Origin: Xanthoparmelia taractica
Lineage: Eukaryota > Ascomycota > Lecanoromycetes > Lecanorales > Parmeliaceae
NCBI GenBank assembly: GCA_033085395.1
Contig: JANQBS010000089.1
Coordinates: forward strand, 1 to 64,000
Length of the DNA stretch: 64,000 bases
Direction of reading: 5' to 3'
Below are positions 43,813 to 55,743 of this stretch, piece by piece. The stretch's first letter is position 1, and every line of letters starts with the position of its first letter. The translations under genes were made by a program, and so were the position numbers. The notes beneath the pieces are model-generated. The model saw nothing but the letters and a program-made list of their open reading frames with translations, did not search any database and was not told the DNA's origin.

Positions 43813-46800
43813 ATGTCGAGCAATTCTATCTCCCGCCCCAGCCAGGGCACTCGGCCTCTGGTGGTTCTCGCAGCTTGGTTAGAGAACGCTCATCATCGAG
43901 ATGACAAGGTTGTCTCGTAGGTTGCCACCCAGACTAGCCATTCAAGTACTGACCAGATAACCAATAGGTTTCCAGCAAATACCTCCGAAGCCATCAGACA
44001 AGCTCGGCCCTTGCGAGCGCAGTATGGGATGCAGGACGTACAAGCAATCGTGCTCGCGCTTGACCACCGCGACTCAACAGTTTGCGAGCGCCTAGACTCA
44101 CTTAGCCTAACAATATTGTGCAGTATCTTCATGTATTCGCAGGAATGCCTTGCGCAGCAACGAGGCCTCTGCCTGCTTGCGGTAAGTCTATCGACAACCT
44201 GTAGTCCAACTGTCATTTACGTCGTACAGAGAGTTCTGCACCGGAATCAGCGCGATATGGCCCAGGAGGTAGCCCAGAAGCATGGGAAGAAAGTGGCAAT
44301 CGGAAAAGCTGCCCTTACTCAACTGATCAAAGGTTTCCTGAAGACAGACGCCTCTGACAAGCTTCGACGATGGGTAGGTATGATTCTTCGTCCCCCTGGA
44401 TGCTAGCTAACGTTCTTGCCAGCTTGGCATACTTGCTCTGGAACTTCTTAAAGACTGCCCCGAAAATGCAGAGAAGCTGGGGTCGGATCCGCCTGAAGAG
44501 AGATACTGGTGAGCTGTGATCCGAGCGGGTCCCCTCAACAACCTAGCTGATCTCCTATTCCTAGGCAAAATCTCACCGAGGTCATCGAACACGGAAACTG
44601 CCAAGTCTTAAAACTTCTGGCGGGCTCGATGATCCGCGAAATGCTGAGCTCTGGCGTGTCACCGGATAACTTCTGGCAGAGCGAGACTAGTTCAGACCTA
44701 TACTCTAGATTTCCCAGAGGCAAGCATCACGACAGTCAATGGGTCACATCTTTCGAAGAGTTTGTCGATGAATTGGTGGTGGCGAAGATTTTGACCAGAG
44801 AGTATGCCACTTGCTCTACGATCTCCACAGCTCGGCTGATGATAGTGCAGAGTTTCGAATGTAATGTTCGCTCATGCTGTCCATCTGGGAGACCGAAATT
44901 GGAACTTTAAGGAAGCATCAGACATACTAGTCACCCTTTCCGAAGAGCTTAACATAGTCATCCCAGCAAACGAAGCTAATCCGGCTGTCTACATTGACGT
45001 GCCACTCGACTCTATCCTAGAGGTCTTCTTCGACAATGCACTCATTCCAGACTCACAACAACCTATTTATGGAGTGGTAATTCGATTGGATGGTGGAGTT
45101 ACAAGCAACTGCATCCTCAACGCCATTGGATACGTCGAACACTATACGGCACTTGCGTTTTCTTCAGACAAGGATGCAAACACGCTCAAGAGGCTGCTTG
45201 TCCCGACAAATTTTCGAGCGGACGGATTGGCGTTACGCGGTCGGTCTGGGGTATCTGACGCCTCTGAGCAGCAAATACTATCAGAGGACGAACTTGCTGC
45301 GCCTGGTCCTGCATTAAGCAACAGTCAAGTCTTCATTGAGACAGCTTCTCTAGAAGATGTCATCATTCCTCATGGGAATCCAGCCGGTACGATCAACCCG
45401 TCAATGCTTGAACATGGCCATTCATCTCAGCGGCCTTCTACCGAGCGTGATGAAGGCTCTCTAATCATCGGTCACAGAGTGGCGATGGCGGCAGAAGGAA
45501 TTGACGTTTCGCAAAATGATATAGTAGTAGAGCAAGCCATTGAAGGCATCGATGTTTCCCAAAACGAAGATTTGAGTCATGAAGAAACTCAACCCGGAAA
45601 GAGGCAAGCTTGTATTCCTGACAAGGCTTCATCTAATACTCCAGTCCAAATTTCTCAAGCTCTTGGTAAAGGGAAACGACAAGCCGTGGGACGTTTCGAC
45701 CGAGAATTAGACACTGGACCGTCAAGCTCGTTACGTTGGCATAAGGGTCACAACGCCATTCAGAATGTACCGCAACTTCGCGCACAACCCTCTCAACAGG
45801 CTGTGTCGTACGTTAAGCAAGTTGAGAACAGAAGAGACCCGGAAGGTCAGGATGGAGAGGATGATGATCTCTACTATGCTAGTCCGAAAGCCACAAACGG
45901 TCGTCGATGGTCTCCAAGAAGTGTGGCACTAGACAACACTCCCAAAACCATGGAGTTGTCATTAGTGCCGATCGTCCGGCAAGCAAATGCAAAATCAGGT
46001 CTGCCCGTCAAGCTGAGTAGACAGCTTCGTAATGCTGAGGGAGTCGTGGAGTTACATACCGAACAGACAGCAGATGACGGCCTCACGGCATTGACGAAGA
46101 ATGATGCTGTCGATGTCAAAACCAGCGCGAATAGAAATAAAATCAAAGTACCAGCTCCTGCGAAGATAGGAAATGGACTGAAAGGGTCGGCCAAACCTGC
46201 CAAGAAAATTGCACAGAGCCAAGGGAAAGCAGTCGCGACTAAGGAGCCAGCGGATTCTTCACTGGACAGTTACGATCTCCCACCATCACCGAGGCGCGCA
46301 GACACCATCCAGACTCCTGGAAATAAGACGCAGGCTACTAAAGCGCCGCGCAACAAACAAAAGAAAGCAAAGCCAATGCCAACAAAAGCTGCCACTGCGG
46401 CTTTATCCAAAAAGGCTGCGCCACAACTAAGGGATGAGTTGAAGAACAATGCCAAAGCGAAGGATCCGGTTCAGAACTCACCTCCTAACAGACCGAGTAG
46501 CAAGAAGATTGATGACGAGGACGACGCTATCTGGGACGTTGATCAGGCACACGGCGAAGAAGAACGTCAAATTACTCGGCAGTCGCGCCAGCCGGCGAAG
46601 ACAGCACGGAACCAGGACGTACGCGTACCAAAGTTAAAAAGAAACAAGGCTCAGACTCAGCTGCAACCAGATCAGGCAAACATAAACAAGCCACTAACTG
46701 CTCACGATCAAGACACAGTAGCCAGTCTCGTCAAAGGAAAGGCTGCACCAGCTGCATTGTCTCAGCCCCGGCCCCGGCGCACTGCAGCTATCAAAGCAAA

Positions 46801-49741
46801 TAAGAAGATTCAAGGCATAGAGGATTCTGACGAAATTGTGGATGACGAGGAAACAGAACCTGGACTTACGCGTATCAAGCGACAAGTACCTTTAAATGCA
46901 GCAAAGTCAAGAAAAGATCAGAAGGTCAGGAACGGGGAAGACTATTGGCCAACGTCCGGCAGAAAGCTTCCTACCGCAAATCTTTCAACGAAAGATTTCG
47001 TCCCGGATAGCGTCAGTCCTAACTCTTCAGACAAGGAGATACCCGAGTCGGTATCAGATACCAATGCTGACAGCAGCCCAGAGAAGGTTAATCTTCCCAG
47101 GGACGCAGCCGCAGAGGCTCTTGGAGCTGTGACTGATAACAAGAGGGACAATCTACAGAAGGGGAACTCGACTAGCGCTGCCGAGATTCCGATGATACCA
47201 CTACATTCAGAAATTGCTGACCGTTCAAATCAGCCAGACAATATTTCTGCAGAGCACGGTGCCGGATTAAGCGAGGCAAGAGTAGACTTGGTACCGGACA
47301 GTGTTCCACAACTGCGTGATTCCAGCACCAAGACCGAGCCAGCTCCCATAAGCTCTCAGCGAGATGAAGGCGTTAAGCAAGGGCATTATGATCTCGATAA
47401 TACGAGGTCCGTGGGTCCTGGGGCCCAAGACGAGGTAGAAAACGTTGTGCACTGCATAGGTGATGGGTCCCTTACACTCAAATCAAATCTGGACGACGTT
47501 GAGGAGAACGTCGCCCACCCTCAAGCCCCAACAGCCCCAATGGCTGTCAGGACTCGAGAGGAAAGGACTTCGCCGCGACCCACTGGAGCAGTGGAAAAGA
47601 CTTTACCGGAGCGTACTCCTACGAGACGGGACCCTTTCGTGGCTAAACTCAATGCTTCGATGCCGCCTTCGAAAGGTACCAATGCTAAAGTCAAGAGCAG
47701 CGAGTTTACAAGAGATGTGAGTTTCGAGAGTAGGGGCCCAAATACTTCCAACTCAGGCGAGCTAGAAAGATCTTTGCGAGAGTCTAAAGCGAGAGCATTG
47801 AATACACCTGGAGCCGTACCGTCCGGAGAAGCAGAGCCCGTCGGAACCTCCGGAAGACGCTTGAAGTCTCCAATGCAGATGGATGGTGAAAGCTCAACAG
47901 TACAGTCGTTGAAGCCCGCTGGCGAATCCATTTCCGCATCAGGGGTTGAAGCCAAGAGGAAACCTGAGCAGATAGGGGATACAAGTAATAAGAGAGTCAA
48001 AGTGGTGTCGAAGGAGCGGCTGAAGGGAGTCTCCGCGAAGAGAAGCCCCGCTTTTGACGCAAACAAGACACCACCGCCAGTGGTAAGCAACAGGCCACTG
48101 GTGATCGGATTTTCCGCAAGTGGCCCACGGAATCAAGGCACCATTTCCACGAAGAAGTCAAAGCCTTCAAAGGATGTTGGGAATGGGGCACTCGATGTAG
48201 CGGAGTTGCGTAAGCACGAAATTCCCAATCCCGCGGTCAGTCAGGTCCATGCACACTTCGCTTCAAATCAAGAGGCGCTTGAAACATCTGTAGAAGGTAT
48301 TCAGCCCGAGGTCAAACTCGCCGCCGGTGCTCAAAAAGAAGCCCCCGGTTCAACTCGGCGAAAACAGGCCGGACATCTCAAGGGCGTCAACGCTGCTGTA
48401 ACTGTTGAGGCACAAACACAAGAGAATGGAGCAGAGAAGCGAAAATTGGCACCATTCCTCGACGACCCTGCAGCAGGGGAGCACGAGCAACTTTCAAAGC
48501 GGCAGAAGCGAAACATGGAGACTCCGCCTACTGCGCAAAAACATCATCCCCAAATGTTCCCAGACATGAGTCCTGCTTTGATCCATGACAGATCTCAGCG
48601 GGTTAGCTCTCAAAACACAAGAGTCAACGAGAACGGCAGCCCAATGCCGTTCTTTATCACTCGTAATGGGAGTACACTAGCTGAAGAGCAGTATTCGGAC
48701 GACGAAGACGATGGCAAAGATGCACTTGCAGAGGCTCGGCTCGTGGAGCGACTCGTGTTGCAAGAGGACGATCCCATGTTACCAGAACCGATTCTTCCTC
48801 TTCAACCTCTTGCGTCTGCGGTCTCGACTACTCAACTAAAGGCTAGGGCGTATCAAAGCCTCTCGAATAATAGTAAACAGGTACCCAGCTCACCGCATGC
48901 TTCCTCGGCTTTCGGCACGATGCCACCTCACCATCTCTACCACGGCGGCGAGATTGTGAACGCAGAGACAAAGCAGTCAATCTTACCAGCTAAGCCCCAA
49001 GATCCGTTCCTCGGTGCCACGCAAAGACCTCCAAACTCATTTATGGATGCCCTTCGCAAGTCAACCGAATTTGCAGCTAAGAGCCTTGTTCCTGGAGCTG
49101 AGGCCAAAGGAGATTTGGGCGGTGTGCTAATGCGCCAAGATTTTAATGCGGGTGAGGACCCAGACAAGACTTTGGTGGAGCCGGACTCGAGGAAAAGGTA
49201 CAGAAAAGTCCATGTCTCAGATAGCTCCTCAAGTTCGCAATCGGGTACTTCCACACAATTATCACAGCTTTATGAATCCTCCGAAGAAGACAGCGAAGCG
49301 GAGACAGAGGCGAGATGGCGCAAGGGATTGGAGCCACACCAGGAGAATATGCTTGAGTGTCTCTTGACTATCTCACATGTAAGCAATGACTTGACAATAC
49401 TTCTAGCCAGACACTAACCTGGGACTTAGCGTTTGATTCGACATCTGATCGATAAAGAGACGGCTATCAAAGACATGGTCTCTGATTTTGCAAAGCATGG
49501 TAACAGTCTCATCGACAACTATGAAAAGGCGCTTCAGGAGCACATTGACTCACTCAAAGCAAACAATGAGCAGAGGCGTCAGAACTTGATTAAGACGTTT
49601 GAGAAAGCGCAGGCAGACGTGGCGACGACGTCAAAAGCAGTGGTTAAAGGACATGTTCATAACATGCAGGCGCAGTGGAAGACGCAGCAGGAGGCTTTGA
49701 TGAGCAAAGTGGCCGCAGCATTGGAAACCTGCGCTGAGTGA
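43813..49741 (+). CDS. Large nuclear protein, candidate meiotic axis protein (Red1/SYCP2-like)
   Basis: Seven exons (43813-43908, 43957-44181, 44230-44373, 44423-44508, 44565-44801, 44851-49378, 49430-49741) join to 1,875 codons. All introns are 48-57 nt. Residues 1-260 are helical and repeat-like (LGILALELLKDCPENAEKL, VIEHGNCQVLKLLAGSMIRE), as in an ARM-type fold. Residues about 300-380 look like a beta-rich module (YGVVIRLDGGVTSNCILNAI, YVEHYTALAFSSDKDANTLK). A disordered K/S/P-rich middle of about 1,350 residues follows. The last 105 residues are a coiled coil: LIRHLIDKETAIKDMVSDFA, then ALQEHIDSLKANNEQRRQNL and MQAQWKTQQEALMSKVA. This order (ARM-like, PH/Spt16M-like, disorder, C-terminal coiled coil) is the known layout of Red1/SYCP2 axis cores, and the coiled coil recalls SYCP3. 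The gene is certain; the family is inferred. Confidence 0.5.
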
Positions 49742-50091
49742 TTTCATGATAGGGACCTGTACAGTGGAGGATGTGATAGTGGAATATCTGCTACTTGCTG
49801 CTGCTATTGTAAGACGCCACTTTGCAAGACTATGTATGTCTATTTAGCAGCTATCATATTCCTCGCGGCAGCAGATGAAGATCATCTAAGAGGGTATCTC
49901 AGCCATAGAACATGCCCCCAAAACTCCATTTTCATTCAACCATTTCCGAACGTTCGGGTTTATTATGCTTCGCTGCCCGGGAGCGAACAGAGTCTTATGT
50001 CTTCCCATCGTCGTCAAATGCTGGTCCTTTGGTTAGACCGCCAGCAATGCAGGGTTGGGCTTGTAAACTGACGAACCAACGACTCTTCCGC
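49742..50091. other. Intergenic region between convergent genes
   Basis: 350 bp of 3' flanks of the axis-like gene and RRS1. No feature recognised. Confidence 0.5.
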
Positions 50092-50814
50092 TCATCCCCC
50101 AGCACCTGCTTTCCTCCCCTTCCTCTCGTTAGCCCTCTGCTTCCTATCATTCCTCCTAATCTTCTCAACCCTATCCCTTCTTCCCTCCCCTCGAATCGTC
50201 TTCCCCTTACCCTCACCCTCCAACTCCCGCTCCTTCTTCTCATCAACCTCCACAATCCACTCCCCCTCCCCCTCCTTATTCCGCCCCTTATACCCCCACT
50301 TGGGGACCCAATCGCCCTTCTCCTCATCATACTCCATCTTCCCCTCCCCGCGCTTCTTCTCCTTGATCCCCTTCTTCCGCGCAAACTTCTCCCACTTCGT
50401 TTCCTCTTTCTTCTGCTTCGGCAGCGGTTTTTCGCGCGGCAGGGGGAACGTGGGCGGCGGGAGGGTCATGAGGACGCCGGTGGTTGGGGTCGAGGTTATG
50501 GGGCAGGTTGTTAGGAGCTGGTTGATTAGCGCTTGGGCGCAGTCGCGGGCGGTGGTGGCGAGGAGGGCGGGGGTGGGGTTGGGGGGGAGGGGGGTGGGGT
50601 CGTGGCAGAGGAGGTTGCCGAGGTCGAAGGTGGGTGGGATGGGTTTCGTGACTGTTATTGTGCTGGAGAGGGGAGTGGTGTTAGTGGGGTTTGGGGTGGG
50701 TAGGATTGGTGGATGGACTTACGATGATTTTTCTGGTTGGGAGATGCTGGGAGCTGGGTTGAGGGTGCTGGCGGTAGACGGTTGGGAGGTGTCCATTCTC
50801 GAGTCGGCGGCCAT
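50092..50814 (-). CDS. RRS1: Ribosome biogenesis regulatory protein RRS1
   Basis: Two exons (50723-50814, 50092-50662; 60-nt intron with GTAAGT donor) join to 220 codons. Rrs1 works with Rpf2 to load the 5S RNP into pre-60S particles in the nucleolus. The N-terminal part TVTKPIPPTFDLGNLLCHDP, with ARDCAQALINQLLTTCP, is the standard Rrs1 start. The family signature follows: FPLPREKPLPKQKKEETKWE, KFARKKGIKEKKR, MEYDEEKGDWVPKWGYKG and EWIVEVDEKK. The C-terminus is highly basic (KIRRNDRKQRANERKGRKAG). The first ATG at 50814 lies 220 bp from the ATG of RSM23 on the other strand, so the two share a promoter region. Confidence 0.94.
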
Positions 50815-51034
50815 GATGGCGAGGTGTTGGAGTATGCCAGAGAGAAATCAGGGTTGGTTTCTTTGAGAATGCTCAATATCAAAATTCCGTGGTGGGAAAT
50901 CGTAACTTTTTTTGCAAAGCCGCTTTAAGCGAGGCTCTTCTCCGCAATAAAGCGGCGACGAAGATTGTTCGACATCAACACTCCTGCTTCCATCCTTATT
51001 TGCTTTGAGATTCTACATTGGAGCCACAGCAGAG
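50815..51034. promoter_or_regulatory. Bidirectional promoter of RRS1 and RSM23
   Basis: Only 220 bp separate the two divergent start codons, so the transcription starts and control elements of both genes must lie here. This pairs a cytosolic and a mitochondrial ribosome gene. No named element was recognised. Confidence 0.6.
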
Positions 51035-52532
51035 ATGAGCCTCCAGACTTGCTGGCGCTGCTTAGCTCGAGCTTCAAGTCAATCATATCCAACGCGCCGG
51101 CCTCCACAACAGCCATGGACCCTCTACCCAACGTCGACAGCAGCGTTTTCGACCAGCCCATCTTTGGGCGCCCTTCCGCCCAAGAAAAAAATCAGGTCCC
51201 CGGTCCCAGAAAAGAACGTCAAAGGCACCAAGACGACCTTTACAAAGAAGAAAAAGCGTCCACAGGCTGTCGATAGGGGCAAAAAGCCGGCAATTGGCGA
51301 ACGCAAAGCTCTACGGAAGAGAATCGTACTCAGTAACACCAATGCATTAGAGGTCGAGGGCTTGAAGGACATCAGCGCTCAGTCAATGACAGACGAGAGT
51401 CTACGGGGGCAGGTGCTGGGTATACCAGAGTCGGTATGGGATAAATTGAGGGTTGTTCAGGCGTTTAAGGTCGCGCAGGGATGGTCACTGTTTAGGAGGC
51501 CGGCGATGTTGATGAGGAAGGATACGCTGGACATGGCAAAGGAGATTGAGGGTATAAGCCGGGGAACACGCGAAAAGACCATTCGACGGGTTTTTGTGGG
51601 TGAGAGAGGCAGTGGGAAGACGGTTATGCTGTTGCAAGCTATGACTATGGCCTTTTTGAAAGGCTGGGTCGTGATCAATATCCCAGAAGGTATACTGAGT
51701 CTCGTCTTGTTACATGCATCAACTGTTCTCTTTCTCCTTTGCTGACCTTCTCATAGCTCAGGACCTCATCCTCGCCAACACAGAGTACGGTCCCCTGCCC
51801 TCCACCAACCCAACCCTCTACACTCAACGTACCTACATGGCCTCTCTCCTCAGCGCCATGTCCCGCACGAACCCTATTCTCGAATCTCTACAGCTTTCTC
51901 AACCGCCTGGCGAGGACGAACTCCCTATCCCCGTCCCCCCAAATATCTCCCTCTCCCGTCTCGCCCTTCTCGGCGCTCAGGACCCTGAAATCGCTTGGCC
52001 GATATTCGAATTGGTATACCGGGAACTCACGCTCCCGGACCGCCCACCATTAATGCTCTGCATGGACGGACTCGCGCACGCGATGAAAAACACCCATTAC
52101 ATATCCAACACGTACCAGCCCATACACGCCCACCAATTCACAATCATCAAATGGTTCCTCGACCACCTCTCCGGTTCCTCCCCGCTCCCAAACGGCGGCC
52201 TCGTCCTCGCATCCACCTCCCAATCCAACAGCCCCGTCATCCCCTCCCTCAACCTCGCCCTCGGCCAACTCGAAGGCAATGCCGCCGTGCAGAAAGATCC
52301 GTTTGCGAAATACGACGAGCGCGTTCTCGGCGTGTTTGAAAAGGGCGGCGTGGAGGTGAAGAGGATGGGCGGGTTGACTAAGGAGGAGGCGAGAGGGCTG
52401 ATGGAGTATTGGGCTCTCAGCGGTCTTGTGAGGCAGAGGGTTGATGAGGGGTTTGTGGGGGAGAAGTGGAGTTTGAGCGGCGGCGGGTGCGTGGGGGAGT
52501 TGGAGAGGGCGGTTGTCAGGATGAGGGTGTAG
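51035..52532 (+). CDS. RSM23: Mitochondrial small-subunit ribosomal protein mS29 (RSM23/DAP3)
   Basis: Two exons (51035-51689, 51757-52532; intron 67 nt) join to 476 codons. The N-terminus MSLQTCWRCLARASSQSYPT is a basic, hydroxylated mitochondrial presequence. The body is the DAP3 family, a GTP-binding protein of the mitoribosome head: GERGSGKTVMLLQAMTMAF is the P-loop at about 190, followed after the intron by ILANTEYGPLPSTNP. The Walker B-like segment is PPLMLCMDGLAHAMKNTHY. The later part has FTIIKWFLDHLSG, GLVLASTSQSNSP and a C-terminal helical lid (GLTKEEARGLMEYWALSGLV). The frame is open upstream to 51005, but 51035 is the first ATG that gives a presequence. It is divergent from RRS1. 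Confidence 0.93.
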
Positions 52533-53577
52533 TGGGGTGGTGAAGGATTGGCATCTTCTTGTTACTTATTTTACTTATACACATGTATGTAGTAAGCAAG
52601 ATACAAATTTGGAGCTGGTCCTTAGTGTTGCGTAGACATTGTATAGGGGACTCTCAGGTCATGTAATCTTGACTGAACCTTCATAGTGTATACCAATCAA
52701 TCAATTGACCAACTACATGATTCTTAACGGCCTATCCAAGGATCATGGTTAACCCTACTCACCGTGCCCCCGTCAACGAGTATTAATACACTGGCACGAA
52801 GCAAGCCCCTTTCACAAAGCAGCGTAGCTAGTCCGTTTATCAGATCCAGACGGCCCTAAAACACGGAATGCACCAGTGGGTGATAAAGTAGTTGAAGGCA
52901 GCGTTTTCGAATCCCGATTCCTGGGCGCTGTGACTTTGATTTCCTCTCTGCCCTGTCTACAGATTCCCTACCTACCTATATTGTTTGAGGCCATGAGCGG
53001 TACTAAATGAATGAATGAATGAACGAACGAACGAACGAATGAATGCACAAGACGGTTTGATAACCAAATTATTTCATTCGTTGAATGCGCCTCTGCTTAC
53101 TAGGATATCATACAACGACCGCCTTTTAATCGTGCCCACGCCATCAATCTCATTCGCTTGCCTCCCGCGGGCGCTGAAAAAGGGGGGAATAAAAACGCGG
53201 AGGGAAATATAAGGACTAGTGGTATCTTAATAGCCAACTCAAGGACTCGCTATGGCCGATCAATGACAAAAGGGGGTCGCTCTACTGTAGAGTAAAAGCC
53301 GGTACCGACAGTGGGTAAGCAGCCTAGGATATCTGTTCGTTTCAGGCTGAGATGCCCGCTCAGTCGCGTCGAGGTTGTGAAAAAGTGATAGATAAGACAA
53401 TGTTTGGAATGGAAAAAGTGTAGGTTGCCGCCGTCTCGTAGATTCTCTTCCCATTGCGGAGATTCGCATGGCCGAGAGGAGTCCCGATGGTAGCGGCAAT
53501 GCGTAAAAAGGACACCGTGGATAGTGTCTCCGAAAAGGCCGCATAACTTCCACACATGCATGTTATTAGTCGTATGC
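52533..53577. other. Intergenic region with GAAT/GAAC microsatellite
   Basis: No gene. Between 53007 and 53045 is a tetranucleotide array (TGAA followed by T or C). A stretch near 52908 (TTCGAATCCCGATTCC) resembles a tRNA B box, but no cloverleaf can be built around it. Confidence 0.5.
53007..53045. repeat. Tetranucleotide microsatellite (GAAT/GAAC)n
   Basis: Nine or more units of ATGA/ACGA type with an internal switch from T to C and back to T. Confidence 0.9.
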
Positions 53578-55743
53578 TCAATGGCTCATATTAATTGGAG
53601 ATAGGGGCATGACAGGCGCCAGCTCCGGTAGTTCTGTTCTGCTTGGTGTATGTGGGTAGTCGTTCTGGTTGCTTTCGTCCTCAGAGTTCGCATATTCCGA
53701 TGTATTGTCGTCGTTAGCTTTGATGAGTGACAGCGGCGCTGGTTTAGACTGCAGAGTACGTCCCCCCATCGAAAGCTTGTGGCTGCTTGAGGAAGCCAAT
53801 GAGCGCTCCTCAGCGACAGCTGTTGAACCACTTGAGCTGTTTCCACCACTGCCTGCGCCGCTACCGCTTGAAGAGGGTAGATCGCCATTGAGCACGCCAT
53901 ACTCTGCTTCAAGAGCCTCCTTCTCCGTCCAGCATCCCTGCCAGCAGTTCCGCCAATCTTGAACCAGGAAATGGAAACACAACGCGTCAATTTTCAGTGC
54001 AGGCTGGAAGCAGATGCACAGGTTGTTGTAAGTCATCCGGTTCTTGGCGGCATAGGCTGTGAGGAGGCTAAGATGGCAGGTGATTGCGAAAAGCAAGTAG
54101 TAGTTCCAAGGAGGAAGCGACGAGAGCTCGTCTCTTAAGAGTTGTGGGACTTCTTTGGCTCCTGCGCATTGCTCGGCGACTCTAGCCTGGACCTCCTTAG
54201 GCAAGATCTCGGTTGGAAGCTCACGAAGCCAAGCCTTGAACATAGACCCAATAATGTTGATGTCGTAGAGTTCTTCTTCATCAAAAAGATTGATGTCGCA
54301 CTCTGCTTTCTGATTAGTTACATCTCTTGCAGATCAGTCCTTGACTACTGCTTGCCTTGATCGAAGCGCTTCTGCCAATGACGAATCTGCACATCGCTGC
54401 CTGGTATCCTATAAAGGCCTTCTTCCTCGCATCCTCGGAAGTTTAGATAGCTAAGAAAGCATTAGTTTAGTGGCGAAGTACCAATTTCAAAGTAGACGTA
54501 CTCAATGCATCGCCAGGGTAATGCAGGCATCCAGAACTCCGTCTTGTCTTTCGAGTCCTCAAGTCGTCTGGCTATGCGGGTACGTCGAGTCTGTTCTACG
54601 AGAGGCAGGTTGATGACCCGTAGGACATAACGTTCCTCTTCCTTTGCGTTGCTGCTGCCACTTCGAGCAATCTTTCCAAATATCCCCTTGCCTGCTTTAC
54701 CAAGGCCGTCTGCAGCTTTGCTCGAAGTGTTCTTGATATTTGAAAAGATGTGAGAACCGCCATGTGCGCCACCGCTTTCACGGAAGATTCTCGAATTAGA
54801 GGTCGACAGCCCTTGACCAGACGGTCTGTCCTCACGACGCATGGCAACGTTTTCTTGACTATTGCTGTTTTGAGTCTGGCGGTCAGCAGAACGGTTGCGA
54901 GTGTTAGAGCTCATCATGTCACGGAGTGAGCGGTCCTGTTGCAGTGGTGCTGTTTTGGGAGCTCTGTGATGGTCTTCGGGTTCATTGGAGCCATCATACT
55001 GCACCATGATTTCTGGGTTAGTAGTAAGAATTGGCGTCGTTGGCTTCGACTTCCTGGGTCCGTCGTCCATACGTATAGATCGCGTGCGAGTCAGGAAGCC
55101 ACCGAATTTTGGCTTGGGCTTTCTTCCCTGCGACGACTCGATTGGGCTGGCAGCAATGTCGATTCCTGACTGCGCAGTAGACCCCACTGGACGGCGAGAA
55201 GCTGTTGGTCCCTGGACTTGGTGGCCTGGAGCAAAGTCAGTGTGTGATACTTTGTGGGTTCAGAAAGGACAGCCTACCTTCACGATCATCAGTTGTGCTG
55301 CTCTGCAAAGTCAATAGACTTAGGTCTGGGGTCGATCCAGTAGTCGTGCGCAAGGAGTATATTGATTTCTCATTTGAGTCAACGTTGCCTCTTGCTGTTT
55401 CTTCAGACACGTGTCGTATGGTTGGTTCCATGTGGAAAACCTTGTTTGAGGATTTTGATGCCTTCATATTCGAGAAGAAGCCTCTTGAAGGCTCACGGGT
55501 ATGGCTTGGCATGACCGTAGGTGAAGATGGGAATGGTGGCAGTGATGTGAGGTCTGGTGAATTTGGTTGATCTTCTATTGAGTGAGGTCCCAAAGGTTGT
55601 GGGTTCTCGGCGCTACTAGTGTGCATATGTCTCGGCGGCGAAGAATCCTCTCCATCCGCAGGCGACGTGATTGTACTGCTGACCGGCGATGCATGTTTTG
55701 GTATAGCCAGCGACAAAGAGGCTGGTCTCACCATTTTCTTCAT
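53578..55743 (-). CDS. RhoGAP-domain GTPase-activating protein
   Basis: Four exons (55278-55743, 54502-55225, 54356-54450, 53578-54302) join to 669 codons. It is predicted to speed GTP hydrolysis by Rho-type GTPases and so act in polarity and wall synthesis. The first 400 residues are disordered, with S/P and R/S patches (RKPKPKFGGFLTRTRSIRMD) and a G/K segment (AADGLGKAGKGIFGKIARSG). The RhoGAP fold follows: ALPWRCIDYLNFRGCEEEGL, then YRIPGSDVQIRHWQKRFDQ with the arginine finger in GLYRIPGS. ECDINLFDEEELYDINIIGS, MFKAWLRELPTEILPKEVQ, YYLLFAITCHLSLLTAYAAK and NRMTYNNLCICFQPAL with the conserved Asn complete it. An S-rich C-terminal tail follows. The third intron (54303-54355) begins with GC (CAAG|GCAAGC). 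Confidence 0.9.

Noticed and set aside
52880..52935. tRNA-like B box (TTCGAATCC)
   Set aside because: There is no matching A box at the right distance and no acceptor or anticodon stem can be formed.
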